Source: Methylophaga sp. OBS1 (GTDB lineage: Bacteria; Pseudomonadota; Gammaproteobacteria; Nitrosococcales; Methylophagaceae). From it: a stretch of DNA of 64,000 bases. The notes under the pieces are model-generated. The model was not told where the DNA came from, did no database searches, and worked only from the letters and a program-made list of their open reading frames with translations. This document shows, one piece after another, positions 45,417 to 53,902 of this stretch. The position numbers and the translations under genes are program-made. Location of the stretch: assembly GCF_026319365.1 (NCBI RefSeq), contig NZ_JAPDMS010000005.1, positions 158,178-222,177 on the forward strand, written 5' to 3'. Positions within the stretch are counted from its first letter, which is position 1, and each line of letters starts with the position of its first letter.

Positions 45417-45488
45417 CATCGACGCGGCCATCCGCTTTGAACGTTACAAACTTTCAAACTCAACTGTATTTATTTTCACCTGAGATCT

Positions 45489-46478
45489 TCATTTCATCAT
45501 CTGTTGCCGATAGGCTCTGGGTGAGTACAGATAGCGTGCTTTAAAGACGCGACTGAAATGTGAGAAGTTTTTAAAACCACACCTGAAGGCAATATCAGTG
45601 ACACTCAGGTGGGAGAAAAAGGCGTTGCTAAGGTAGTGTTGGCTGCGTTCCAGTCGCTTTTCGGTTAAGAATCTCATCACCGACGTGTTTTGGTGATGAA
45701 ACAGTTCATTGATGTAACGGATTGATAGCTTCACCCCCTGCGAGATCTCCTCGGCATTGAGATTTTCATTATCAAGGTGAGTCTGAATATATTGTTTGAT
45801 ACGAAACAGTGACAGTGCCTTTAGCGTGGAAATATTGCTGTGCAGACCGCCACTTTCTATCAGACTCTCTTTTACTATCTCCAGAATCGGCTGGGAGAAA
45901 GCTTCAAATGTATTTTTGTCCATCCAGTGAAGGTGCTGACAGAGCTGCTGTAACGTGTTGATGTTGTCACGATGGTGGTGACTGGAAAGGTGTGTCGCGG
46001 TGAGTTGGTCGATGTTTTGAAACTCTTTTTCGAACTGGGCTCTTGGAATCGAGATGATGAGTTTGGAAAAGGGCTCCGGAATGCTGATTTTGTGGGGCTC
46101 GGTCGCATCGTAAATCGTCATATCCCCCGGCCGCAGAAAAGCCTCACGGCCACCTTGTTCCAGCTTATAGCTGCCTGCCAGTAGCAGCACAGCAAAATAG
46201 GCATCCTGGGAAATAGTCGTGGGTTCAGACGGCAAGCGTTCCAATTGAATCGGGTTGGAGCGAATAGGAGAAAAACGCAGACCACTGAGTAAGGGATAGA
46301 TCTGCATGTCGTTGAATAACCTGACCTGCCTCGGGGGCTTGACCTCGACATTCGCATATTCTTTACCGATGATCTCACGCAACCACTCCTGCCGGTATCT
46401 TTCAGGTTGCGTTTCAGTGTTGAAGCGACAGCCATTCAGGCGTTTCAAACTCGCCGTAATAGGATCGTTCTGCGCCAT
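45489..46478 (-). CDS. AraC-family transcriptional regulator
   Basis: 329 residues. N-terminal AraC_binding_2-like sensor (about 40-190; LEQGGREAFLRPGDMTIYDATEPHKI), of the FeaR/XylS sort used for aromatic or amine inducers. C-terminal double HTH (about 225-325; AEEISQGVKLSIRYINELFH and VTDIAFRCGFKNFSHFSRVFKARY). It diverges from the small membrane-protein gene across about 100 bp and probably controls it (inference). Confidence 0.9.
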   Translation of the reverse strand: MAQNDPITASLKRLNGCRFNTETQPERYRQEWLREIIGKEYANVEVKPPRQVRLFNDMQIYPLLSGLRFSPIRSNPIQLERLPSEPTTISQDAYFAVLLLAGSYKLEQGGREAFLRPGDMTIYDATEPHKISIPEPFSKLIISIPRAQFEKEFQNIDQLTATHLSSHHHRDNINTLQQLCQHLHWMDKNTFEAFSQPILEIVKESLIESGGLHSNISTLKALSLFRIKQYIQTHLDNENLNAEEISQGVKLSIRYINELFHHQNTSVMRFLTEKRLERSQHYLSNAFFSHLSVTDIAFRCGFKNFSHFSRVFKARYLYSPRAYRQQMMK

Positions 46479-46575
46479 TATTCACACCTGTTTCAGCATT
46501 GCTTGACTGGATCAACATAACACCGACTGGGAAAAGTCTCATCCATTTTGACTCGGCATAATCCATCAAAAAACA

Positions 46576-47064
46576 ATGGAGAGAGCGATGCAGAGTCAAG
46601 AGTTTAATGGACACCTGGTGTTATTGCGAGGCGCATGCCTGTGGATCCTGATGGCGTTGATACTCGCCTGGTGCATGGTGGGTATCTACAACGATGTGCC
46701 TTTATTCAGAACCGTTTTTGAAGGAGAGTTTAAGCGCGTACTTCAGGCACATCTGGATTTTCTGATAATGAGCGCACTCATTCTTGGATTCTATGCGACA
46801 AAAGTCAGTCTGCCCTGGCATGTCAGATGGGCAATGGTCGTGGGGGCTTTTACTAACTCAAGTTTATTCATGATTCAGGCCGTTTTCCCAACGACCGACC
46901 CGGAGTCAGTGACTTATGTCACTTCAGGTTTCTGGGCCAGTCTGTTCAATATCTATCTCTACAGCAGCCTGATTATGACCAGTTATGGTTTTGGCAAAGG
47001 CGCTGTTCTGGTGCTCAAGTCCACATTCAGGCATCCCAATACTGAGACAGCCGAGACGCCTTAA
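46576..47064 (+). CDS. Four-helix membrane protein, faintly like styrene-oxide isomerase / HAB mutase
   Basis: 162 residues with four hydrophobic segments (about 20-40, 60-80, 88-108, 122-145). QAHLDFLIMSALILGF after helix 1 recalls the His-Asp/Asn-containing helix of the styrene-oxide isomerase / hydroxylaminobenzene mutase type, but the match is weak. Next to an AraC regulator and just before a VWA gene. No function assigned. Confidence 0.7.
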   Translation: MERAMQSQEFNGHLVLLRGACLWILMALILAWCMVGIYNDVPLFRTVFEGEFKRVLQAHLDFLIMSALILGFYATKVSLPWHVRWAMVVGAFTNSSLFMIQAVFPTTDPESVTYVTSGFWASLFNIYLYSSLIMTSYGFGKGAVLVLKSTFRHPNTETAETP

Positions 47065-47090
47065 GGCTAGACAAGCCTGAAGTCAATCTG

Positions 47091-48098
47091 ATGTCACTGA
47101 GCTTTCAGTCTCCGCATATTTTGTTACTGGTGCCCCTGGCTGCATTGCCCTGGCTCGTCATCAACACTGAAAAAGTGGTGACCTGGGATAGATTCATACC
47201 CCATGACCCTTTATCCAGTGTGATTGACCGAAGCCTCAAAATACTCGGGTCTGTTGTGATTGTGAGCCTGATTGTGGCTTTATCGGGGCCTTATTTACCT
47301 GAATATGAGACAGAACAGATTGCCACGGGAGCAGAATTTGTCATTCTGCTCGACAGAAGCAGGAGTATGGATGAGCCATTTGCTGTGGAAAACAGTGCAC
47401 AGAAGGTGAACCGCGATCTGACTAAAAGCAAGCGTGCTGCGGCAGTAAGACATTTGACAGCGTTTATGCAATCCAGGCCCGAAGAGCGATGGGGCTTTGT
47501 GATGTTCAGTAATAAAGTGATGCCTTTATTGCCACTGACACAGAATAAACAGGCCGTGCTGGCGACAATAGAGGCAAGTGGTCTGGGAAAGGGGATGTCA
47601 GAGACAAACTTAGCTCAGTCATTGCGCCAGGCGGCAGACTATTTTGAAGAGCAGACATACAGGGGAAGTCGTGTTGTGCTGCTGGTGTCGGATGGCGGCG
47701 AAACGTTTCCAGAACGGGCGCAACAACAAATCAGTGAGGTTTTTCAGAAACACCGACTGTCGCTGTATTGGATTTATCTGAAGTCGATGGATGAATTTTC
47801 TCTGGAGGAAACAACTGACGAACCCATGTCATGGCGTGAATTGCCAGAAAGAAAACTGCATCAGTTTTTCTCTGGCATGCCGATTCCATACAAGGTTTTT
47901 GAGGCCGATAATGAGGCTGAGTTTTCACAGGCCATCCTGGAAATTCACCAACAGCAATCAGAAAATATCCGGGTTCAGCGAACGCAGCCAAAACAAGCCA
48001 AGGCGAATGTCTTTCTGGGGATCGCACTACTCACCTTGCTGCCGCTCGTTATCGTGAGACTGTATTCCTGGTATGGCATGAGAGCAGTCAGTCGCTGA
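47091..48098 (+). CDS. VWA-domain membrane protein (BatB/MxaC-like)
   Basis: 335 residues. Two N-terminal membrane helices (about 9-24, 48-66) and one at the C-terminus (about 305-325) flank a von Willebrand A domain (about 82-290) with the metal-site motif DRSRS in VILLDRSRSMDE, a conserved Thr region (MSETNLAQSL) and VVLLVSDGGE. The layout fits BatA/BatB proteins, and also MxaC/MxaL-type proteins of methanol dehydrogenase assembly. With no mxa or MoxR gene next to it the assignment stays open. It starts 27 nt after the four-helix gene, so likely the same operon. Confidence 0.8.
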   Translation: MSLSFQSPHILLLVPLAALPWLVINTEKVVTWDRFIPHDPLSSVIDRSLKILGSVVIVSLIVALSGPYLPEYETEQIATGAEFVILLDRSRSMDEPFAVENSAQKVNRDLTKSKRAAAVRHLTAFMQSRPEERWGFVMFSNKVMPLLPLTQNKQAVLATIEASGLGKGMSETNLAQSLRQAADYFEEQTYRGSRVVLLVSDGGETFPERAQQQISEVFQKHRLSLYWIYLKSMDEFSLEETTDEPMSWRELPERKLHQFFSGMPIPYKVFEADNEAEFSQAILEIHQQQSENIRVQRTQPKQAKANVFLGIALLTLLPLVIVRLYSWYGMRAVSR

Positions 48099-48143
48099 TG
48101 CAATGAAGGTGGCAAAGCCGATTCAGCGCAGCTGATAACGCTT

Positions 48144-48608
48144 TTATATGTACAGTGTGATATCCGCCTCGGAGGCAAATTCGAGAAAGGTTGCGGCGCC
48201 GCCACTGCTGATACCTTCAACGAAGTCCTGATGTTTGAAATCGAACAGATCCACGGTCATCTGACAGGCGATTAACTCGACACCGGACTCAATACAGATT
48301 TCTCTGAGTTCCTCAACGCTGGCGACACCTTTCTTTTTCAATTTGCGTTTCATCATCCAGGTAGCAAATCCTTCCAGCCCCGGCAGAACCTGCACGATGC
48401 TGGGTACCGTTACCGGCATGGGCATCGCCGGATTGCCGAGAGGAGATACTTTCAGGTTCAACTCTTTATTGAGCAGTTGCAGTCCGTAGAAGGTGAAGAA
48501 GATTTTGGCTTCGAAGCCCAGCGCTGCCGCCGTCGAGGCGAGCAGGAATGGCGGATAAGCGCCGTCCAGTGTGCCTTTGCTGGCGATAATGGCGAGTTTC
48601 TTAGCCAT
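48144..48608 (-). CDS. DsrE-family (DsrE2/DrsE_2) sulfur-trafficking protein
   Basis: 154 residues. The DsrE_2 fold is indicated by KLAIIASKGTLDGAYPPFLLAS at the start and by GVELIACQMTVDLF near residue 118, which carries the conserved Cys. Such proteins bind persulfide sulfur and exchange it with TusA. Its start overlaps the tusA stop region by 8 nt, so the pair is translationally coupled. The ATG at 48608 is preferred because it follows the tusA-embedded GGGAG. Confidence 0.85.
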   Translation of the reverse strand: MAKKLAIIASKGTLDGAYPPFLLASTAAALGFEAKIFFTFYGLQLLNKELNLKVSPLGNPAMPMPVTVPSIVQVLPGLEGFATWMMKRKLKKKGVASVEELREICIESGVELIACQMTVDLFDFKHQDFVEGISSGGAATFLEFASEADITLYI

Positions 48609-48843
48609 TGGCCTCTCCCTTTTCAATAATGAAATGCAAATGACCCTCGGTTTCCGAGCTGTCAATCAGCGGATTACCGGTCATTTTGCAGAAGGCAGGA
48701 ATATCCTTGTTCGCCCCACGGTCGGTTGCAATCAGGTGAAGTTTTTGCCCTGCGCTCATATCGGCCAGCGCTTTGCGGGCTTTTAATACCGGAAGTGGAC
48801 AATTGAGACCGGATGAGTCAATTTCTACATCAAATTCTGACAT
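48601..48843 (-). CDS. tusA: TusA-family sulfurtransferase
   Basis: 80 residues with the family motif GLNCPLPVLKARKAL, where the Cys carries the persulfide, and ATDRGANKDIPAFCKMTGN. It relays sulfur to acceptors such as DsrE proteins, tRNA thiolation or molybdenum-cofactor enzymes. The start at 48843 (MSEFDVEID) fits homologues. It is coupled to dsrE and diverges from the bepA-soxYZ unit. Confidence 0.92.
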   Translation of the reverse strand: MSEFDVEIDSSGLNCPLPVLKARKALADMSAGQKLHLIATDRGANKDIPAFCKMTGNPLIDSSETEGHLHFIIEKGEANG

Positions 48844-48938
48844 ACTTGCGATCCAGGAATAGTTCAAAATAATGGATTAATGATAAACGGAATTACATTC
48901 ATTGTCTTGCCGGAACCCCTGTCACGGGGGATGAGTCT

Positions 48939-50393
48939 ATGCACTGTATGAAACGATTATTCACCTTAACTTTACTGGCCTGCCTGTCGTTGCCGCTGAC
49001 ACAGACTCATGCCCTCGACATCGCCTTGCCGGAAATGGGGGATAGTGCGGGTGCCTTAATTTCACCCCGTGAGGAATATGACATCGGCCAGGCCTTTTTC
49101 TGGCGCCTGCAGCAATCTACAGAATTAATCGAAGATCCCGAAGTTAACAGTTATATCCAGTCTCTGGGATATCGTCTTGCTGCTAACAGTGATGAACCGG
49201 GGCTCGACTATACCTTTTTTATGCTTCCTGATCCGGCGGTCAATGCCTTCGCCGCCCCCGGCGGCTTTATCGGTGTTAACAGTGGCCTGCTGTTGACTGC
49301 GGAAAGTGAGTCAGAGCTTGCCTCAGTCATAGCGCACGAGATTGCACACATTACGCAGCGTCATATCCTGCGAAGTTTTGAGCGCCACAAACGTATGACC
49401 ATACCCCGCACCGCAGCCATGATCGCCGCGGCGCTGCTTGGGGCGGCTGACCCCAGGGCGGGTTCTGCTGCGATGATGGCAGTGCAGGCCGGCGATATCC
49501 AGAGTCAGCTTGATTACAGCCGTGCACATGAGGCCGAGGCCGATAATCTCGGGATGCAGACGCTGGTGGAATCTGGATTTGACCCTAATGCGATGCCCAG
49601 TTTTTTTGAGAAGTTGCAGCAGGCCAGCCGTTACTACGGGGGTGATAATATTCCAGAATTTCTTCGCACTCACCCGGTGACAACTTCGCGTATCGCCGAT
49701 GCCCGTGGTCGTGCGGTAAAGTATGAGATGAAGCCACAGTTGTCAGACCGTAAGCAGTTCTACCTTATCAAGGAGAAGTTGCGGGTGATGATGATGGACG
49801 ATCCGGCTGACCTGCTTGAGCACTACAAATCTGCGATGTCACGAGAAGATGACACCAATAAAGAAGCAGTCCGTTATGGATACACACTGGCGCTGTTAAA
49901 AAGTGGTCAGCACACACTGGCGAGAGAAGCGTTACAGCCGTTACTGGATAAAGACAAGGACAGGCTGGCTTATCAATTGGCGTTGGCTGACATCGAAATG
50001 TCTGTGGGCCGGGTTGAGGCGGCACTGGAAATATATGAAGATAACCAGCGTCTCTATCCGGATGATCAAGCGTTGACCATGGAACAGGTGAAAGCGCTGT
50101 TGAGAACAGGCCGGGCATTCGAGGCCGATAAATTGTTACAAACCCAGATTGAACTCGGTGAAACTTCCCGTCATGTTTATAAACTCCTGGCCCAGGCCAA
50201 AGGACAAATGGGGCAGAAAAGCCAGTCTCATAGCTGGCTGGCGGAGTATTATTACGAGTCCGGCCTGCTGAGAGCGGCAGCAGATCAACTGCAACTGGCC
50301 GCGCAAGCTGCCGGCAATGACGAATATCAACGCGCCAAAATCGCTTCAAGACTGCGAGAAGTTGAAGAAACCCTGGCACAAATGGAACAGTAA
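48939..50393 (+). CDS. bepA: M48 metalloprotease with TPR, BepA-like
   Basis: 484 residues. Signal peptide (ends near THA-LD), M48 domain (about 60-260) with HEIAH zinc site in ASVIAHEIAHITQRH and the third ligand in RAHEAEADNLGMQ, then TPR-type repeats (about 300-480). This is the BepA/YfgC layout, a periplasmic protease-chaperone that helps LptD and BamA assembly. It is followed by soxY after only 4 nt and so shares its transcript. Confidence 0.93.
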   Translation: MHCMKRLFTLTLLACLSLPLTQTHALDIALPEMGDSAGALISPREEYDIGQAFFWRLQQSTELIEDPEVNSYIQSLGYRLAANSDEPGLDYTFFMLPDPAVNAFAAPGGFIGVNSGLLLTAESESELASVIAHEIAHITQRHILRSFERHKRMTIPRTAAMIAAALLGAADPRAGSAAMMAVQAGDIQSQLDYSRAHEAEADNLGMQTLVESGFDPNAMPSFFEKLQQASRYYGGDNIPEFLRTHPVTTSRIADARGRAVKYEMKPQLSDRKQFYLIKEKLRVMMMDDPADLLEHYKSAMSREDDTNKEAVRYGYTLALLKSGQHTLAREALQPLLDKDKDRLAYQLALADIEMSVGRVEAALEIYEDNQRLYPDDQALTMEQVKALLRTGRAFEADKLLQTQIELGETSRHVYKLLAQAKGQMGQKSQSHSWLAEYYYESGLLRAAADQLQLAAQAAGNDEYQRAKIASRLREVEETLAQMEQ

Positions 50394-50397
50394 CAGC

Positions 50398-50886
50398 ATG
50401 ACAGACCAAGCCGATCTGAAACGGCGCTCATTACTCAAAGGCGCCATCTCTGCCTCTACACTGGCTCTGGTTGCCAGTAGCGGATTATTACTGCCGCGTC
50501 GTCTTCTGGCGCACTGGCCCAGCGAGGCTTTCACTGCACAAACGCTCGAGGATGCCTTACTGGCACTGCTTGGTGAAGCCGAAGTTGCTGATGATAAGCA
50601 AATTGCTTTTAAACTGGGCGCGCCACCCAGTTATGCCGTCAACGGTGCCTCAGTCCCGGTTGAAATACGCAGTGAGCTGGCTCATATTGAGCGAATTGCC
50701 ATTCTGGTGGATAAAAACCCTAACCCGCTGGCAATGAGTGCCGAGCTGACGCCCGATGTGGCTCTTCCCTTCAAAAGCATGATCAAGGTGGCTGAAGATT
50801 CTGAAGTGATTGCCGTAGTGCGTGCGGATGGTAAGCTTTACAGAACGTCCCGTGATATTGCAGTGGATATTGGAGGTTGCGCCTGA
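50398..50886 (+). CDS. soxY: SoxY-like thiosulfate carrier subunit
   Basis: 162 residues. Tat signal KRRSLLKG at residues 8-15 followed by a hydrophobic stretch. The C-terminus DIGGCA keeps the GGC part of the SoxY swinging-arm motif (normally GGCGG), so the substrate-binding Cys is present. With SoxZ it carries sulfur intermediates in the periplasm. Its TGA stop overlaps the soxZ ATG (TGATG). No soxA, soxX, soxB or soxCD is adjacent. Quinoprotein-associated SoxYZ-like carriers are an alternative reading. Confidence 0.88.
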   Translation: MTDQADLKRRSLLKGAISASTLALVASSGLLLPRRLLAHWPSEAFTAQTLEDALLALLGEAEVADDKQIAFKLGAPPSYAVNGASVPVEIRSELAHIERIAILVDKNPNPLAMSAELTPDVALPFKSMIKVAEDSEVIAVVRADGKLYRTSRDIAVDIGGCA

Positions 50887-51203
50887 TGGCGATTAAAGCA
50901 AGAGACAGAATACGCGCCAAGCTTAAAGAAGAGCTCACCACTGTCAGGGTTCTGCTTGCCCATCCAATGCATACTGGTCGTGGTGAAAACGAGCAGGGGG
51001 AACTGATTCCGGCGGAATTTATTCAGGATATTCGCTGCTGGCGAAATGGCACGGAGGTATTAACTATCAAGTGCGGTACGGCGACAGCACGAAATCCTTA
51101 TTTTTCATTTCAACTGGCGGGCGGGGCCCTTGGCGATAAAATCATGGTTCGCTGGGTCGATAATCTCGGCGCTAAAGGGATTGCCGAGACCACGCTGTCA
51201 TGA
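50886..51203 (+). CDS. soxZ: SoxZ-like partner subunit
   Basis: 105 residues, no signal peptide of its own (SoxZ is co-exported with SoxY). The stretch VRVLLAHPMHTGRGENEQGELIPAEFIQDI is diagnostic of SoxZ, and the rest forms its immunoglobulin-like fold. The ATG overlaps the soxY stop codon; its own stop overlaps the next gene by 4 nt (ATGA). Confidence 0.92.
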   Translation: MAIKARDRIRAKLKEELTTVRVLLAHPMHTGRGENEQGELIPAEFIQDIRCWRNGTEVLTIKCGTATARNPYFSFQLAGGALGDKIMVRWVDNLGAKGIAETTLS

Positions 51204-52912
51204 GCCTCAAGCTCAAGGTTAACCTTTTCTTCACCATTCTCTTGCTGGCCTCACTGATGGCCGGAACCGGCGTGTTGATTTCCAATGCCCGTCAGTCGGT
51301 TGAGAAAGAAGTTCAGGACACCATGGATGCTGCTGCCAGACTGATTACCCTGACCCTGGCCGACCGCCCCCTCAACAGGGAACTGGGTATCAATGAGCAG
51401 ATGCATGAAATGATCAAGGCGATGAGTGAGATTCGCAGCCTTCATATTCTGCTGTTTGATACCCAGGGCCTGCTTTATGAGGGGGAGCCCGAACCAACCC
51501 TGGAAGTTGAGCCACCCGATTGGTTCGTCAAAATTTTGTTTCCTGAAATCACGCCTTTAAGTAAACGCTTTGGCAATGGCCACATGGTGATTTATGCCGC
51601 CCCCATGCAGGAAATCAGCGACCGCTGGCAGGATATCCGCAGCATCATTGGCCTGGGCATGGTCGTGTTTGTTTTTGTGAGTATTTTTTTGTACTGGGGT
51701 GTCGATTGGTTTTTGCGCCCCCTGCAGAGATTGCTACAGGCGCTGGCAGCGTTTGAAAGAGGGGATCTGCATTCCCGGCTTCCCAGTTTTACCTTGCCGG
51801 AAATGAACCAGATCAGCCAGACATTCAACCGGATGGGGCAGGCATTAGAGTTAAGCTCAGCCGAAAATCAGCGCCTGGCCATGCTGGTCAGGCAGTCTGG
51901 TGATGCCATTCTGGCTCTCGATCATGCGGGTAATATTACTTTCTGTAACTCCACGGCTGAACGCCTGTTCGCCAAGCAGACACCCGTATTGAAGGGCGAA
52001 GCGCTGGCTAATCTCGGTTTCGAGCATCAGCGTCAGGCCATCGCCAGTGTGCTGGAAAACTGTGAGACCATCGAAAATATGGAAACCACGTTGACGCGGC
52101 CCGATGGAGAGCAGTTGTCATTGTTGATGTCCAGCGTGCCGCTGTATGACAACAATCAGCAAATCATTGGTCTGGTTTGTACTTTGCGTGACATCACCGA
52201 ATTAAAACAGGCGGAAATGGCGCGTAACCAGTTGCGTGAAACCCGTTTACTGACTAAACACATGGATGAGGTACAGGAAGCGGAACGTCGTCATCTGGCA
52301 CGTGAACTCCACGACGAACTGGGACAGTGTCTTACCGCTATCAAGACCGATGCGGTGTTGATCCGTAATCGTACACAGGATAGCGAGCCTCGAATTCATG
52401 GCAGTGCTCAGGCCATTATCGATACCGCCAGTCATATCTATGATGTCGTTCATAATATGATCACCCGGCTGCGACCCAGTCCACTGGACGATTTGGGACT
52501 GGTTCCGACACTGGAACAGAGTGTTGCCAGTTGGCGTGAGCGAGAGCCGGATATCAATTTTGTCTTGCAAACCAGTGGCAAACTCGACAATCTCAATGAA
52601 GCTATGAATATGACCGTTTTCAGAGTGGTGCAGGAAGCCATCACCAATGCGGTACGTCATGCACAGGCCAGCCAAATCAACGTCCGGATCCATGCCGAAC
52701 AGGACGGTAACAATGATGCGTTGACGATTAATATCAGTGACAATGGCAAAGGTATGGAGGTCAAGGACTTTCATTCAGATGTTGACTTCGGCCTGTTAGG
52801 AATGCGGGAACGGGTGCAGAGTATGGGCGGTGAGTTCACTTTGTTAAGCCAGCCTGGTGACGGTGTGGTGATTAAAATTAAGATTCCTCTGGGAGCGGAC
52901 AGACTGATATGA
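51200..52912 (+). CDS. NarX-type sensor histidine kinase with PAS domain
   Basis: 570 residues. Membrane helix about 8-28, periplasmic part, second helix about 150-172, HAMP (about 172-225), PAS (about 230-345), HisKA_3 (about 360-430) with the phospho-His in RHLARELHDELGQCLTAI, and HATPase (about 465-568). Couples to the NarL-type regulator downstream. Directly overlapping soxZ (ATGA), so its signal may concern sulfur or the same physiology. The input ligand is unknown. Confidence 0.9.
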   Translation: MSLKLKVNLFFTILLLASLMAGTGVLISNARQSVEKEVQDTMDAAARLITLTLADRPLNRELGINEQMHEMIKAMSEIRSLHILLFDTQGLLYEGEPEPTLEVEPPDWFVKILFPEITPLSKRFGNGHMVIYAAPMQEISDRWQDIRSIIGLGMVVFVFVSIFLYWGVDWFLRPLQRLLQALAAFERGDLHSRLPSFTLPEMNQISQTFNRMGQALELSSAENQRLAMLVRQSGDAILALDHAGNITFCNSTAERLFAKQTPVLKGEALANLGFEHQRQAIASVLENCETIENMETTLTRPDGEQLSLLMSSVPLYDNNQQIIGLVCTLRDITELKQAEMARNQLRETRLLTKHMDEVQEAERRHLARELHDELGQCLTAIKTDAVLIRNRTQDSEPRIHGSAQAIIDTASHIYDVVHNMITRLRPSPLDDLGLVPTLEQSVASWREREPDINFVLQTSGKLDNLNEAMNMTVFRVVQEAITNAVRHAQASQINVRIHAEQDGNNDALTINISDNGKGMEVKDFHSDVDFGLLGMRERVQSMGGEFTLLSQPGDGVVIKIKIPLGADRLI

Positions 52913-53553
52913 GCCTAAACAAAACAAAAGTCTTGTTGGTGGATGACCACGAACTGGTGCGGGCTGGTTTTCGTCGTTTACTGGAAGATGGTGACAAATT
53001 CACTGTGGTCGCGGAATCCGGCAGTGGCGAGCAGGCTGTTCAGGATTTTAGTAAGCACCACCCGGATGTTGTGGTCATGGACATTTCGATGCCCGGTATC
53101 GGCGGTGTTGGTGCCATTGAACGCATCATTGCCAGAGAACCGAATGCCAGAATTCTGGTACTGAGTGTGCATGAGGACAGCGTATTCACAACCCGCGCTA
53201 TGCAAGCAGGTGCTTTAGGGTTTATTCCCAAACGCAGTGCGCCGGAAGAAATGTTAAAAGCGGTGGATATGGTGGCGCAGGGGAAGACCTGTATCGCCCC
53301 TGAAATCGCGCAGCAATTGGCCATGCAGAAACTGACCGGTTCTGAAAATCCGCTGGATGTACTAAGCCAGCGAGAATTCGAGGTGTTTCGATTACTCGCC
53401 GAGGGTAAAACCGTCAATGATATTGCTGATATCCTCAGTCTTAGCCCCAAAACAGTGGGGACACACCACACCAACATCAAGCAAAAACTGAACGTGTCCA
53501 ACTCAGCTGAACTGGCACGGCTGGCGATACGCAGTGGTCTGGTCGATGCCTGA
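52909..53553 (+). CDS. NarL/LuxR-type response regulator 1
   Basis: 214 residues. Receiver with phospho-Asp in DVVVMDISMPGIGG near residue 56 and a LuxR HTH (about 147-210; LSQREFEVFRLLAEGKTVNDIADIL). Overlaps the kinase stop by 4 nt. Last gene of bepA-soxY-soxZ-kinase-regulator. Its HTH helix differs from those of the three regulators near xoxF. Confidence 0.92.
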   Translation: MSLNKTKVLLVDDHELVRAGFRRLLEDGDKFTVVAESGSGEQAVQDFSKHHPDVVVMDISMPGIGGVGAIERIIAREPNARILVLSVHEDSVFTTRAMQAGALGFIPKRSAPEEMLKAVDMVAQGKTCIAPEIAQQLAMQKLTGSENPLDVLSQREFEVFRLLAEGKTVNDIADILSLSPKTVGTHHTNIKQKLNVSNSAELARLAIRSGLVDA

Positions 53554-53560
53554 TCTTGAT

Positions 53561-53599
53561 TCAGGAAAATCCTGAGTCACAGAGAGTAAATTCCTCTCT
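53561..53599 (+). other. Two adjacent hairpins before pqqA
   Basis: TCAGGA-AAA-TCCTGA (53561-53575) and AGAGAG-N7-CTCTCT (53581-53599). The first lies 8 nt after the response-regulator stop and could be a weak terminator. Neither is followed by a long T run, so read-through into pqqA is possible. Confidence 0.5.
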
Positions 53600-53682
53600 G
53601 GCTTTCTCAAGCGTCTGTGTAATCTACTACTTAACGAATCCCGGTGTCCGGTGTTTCGAGAAACCATAAAGAGGTGATTACT

Positions 53683-53754
53683 ATGTGGACTAAACCAGAA
53701 TATTCAGACATGCGTTTCGGTTTCGAAGTCACTATGTACATTTGCAACCGCTAA
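53683..53754 (+). CDS. pqqA: PQQ precursor peptide PqqA
   Basis: A 23-residue peptide, [20 protein letters not shown] followed by CNR. The Glu-x-x-x-Tyr pair (EVTMY) is the one cross-linked by PqqE to build pyrroloquinoline quinone. GAGGTGATTACT precedes the ATG and a strong terminator follows. It stands alone, with no pqqBCDE beside it, between a two-component pair and the xoxF array. A separate strongly expressed pqqA makes sense where quinoproteins are abundant (inference). Confidence 0.93.
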   Translation: MWTKPEYSDMRFGFEVTMYICNR

Positions 53755-53775
53755 TTGCATAGAGAAACCAAACTC

Positions 53776-53804
53776 AAAAAACCCGGCTCTGCCGGGTTTT
53801 TTTA
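53776..53804 (+). terminator. Terminator of pqqA
   Basis: ACCCGGC-TCT-GCCGGGT stem (53781-53797) flanked by A6 and a T7 tail. Strong rho-independent terminator 20 nt after the pqqA stop, making pqqA a monocistronic unit. Confidence 0.92.
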
Positions 53805-53902
53805 TGTCCGTTGATTTGGGGCATAGCTTAAAAAGGAAATTCTCCTATCTTCATCCTGACTGGGCAGCCATAAAATGATCTTTTTATTAGCGCGCCCCGA
53901 TC

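Noticed and set aside
45340..45488. Possible attachment site at tRNA-Arg
   Set aside because: No integrase and no repeat of the tRNA 3' end was found in the window.
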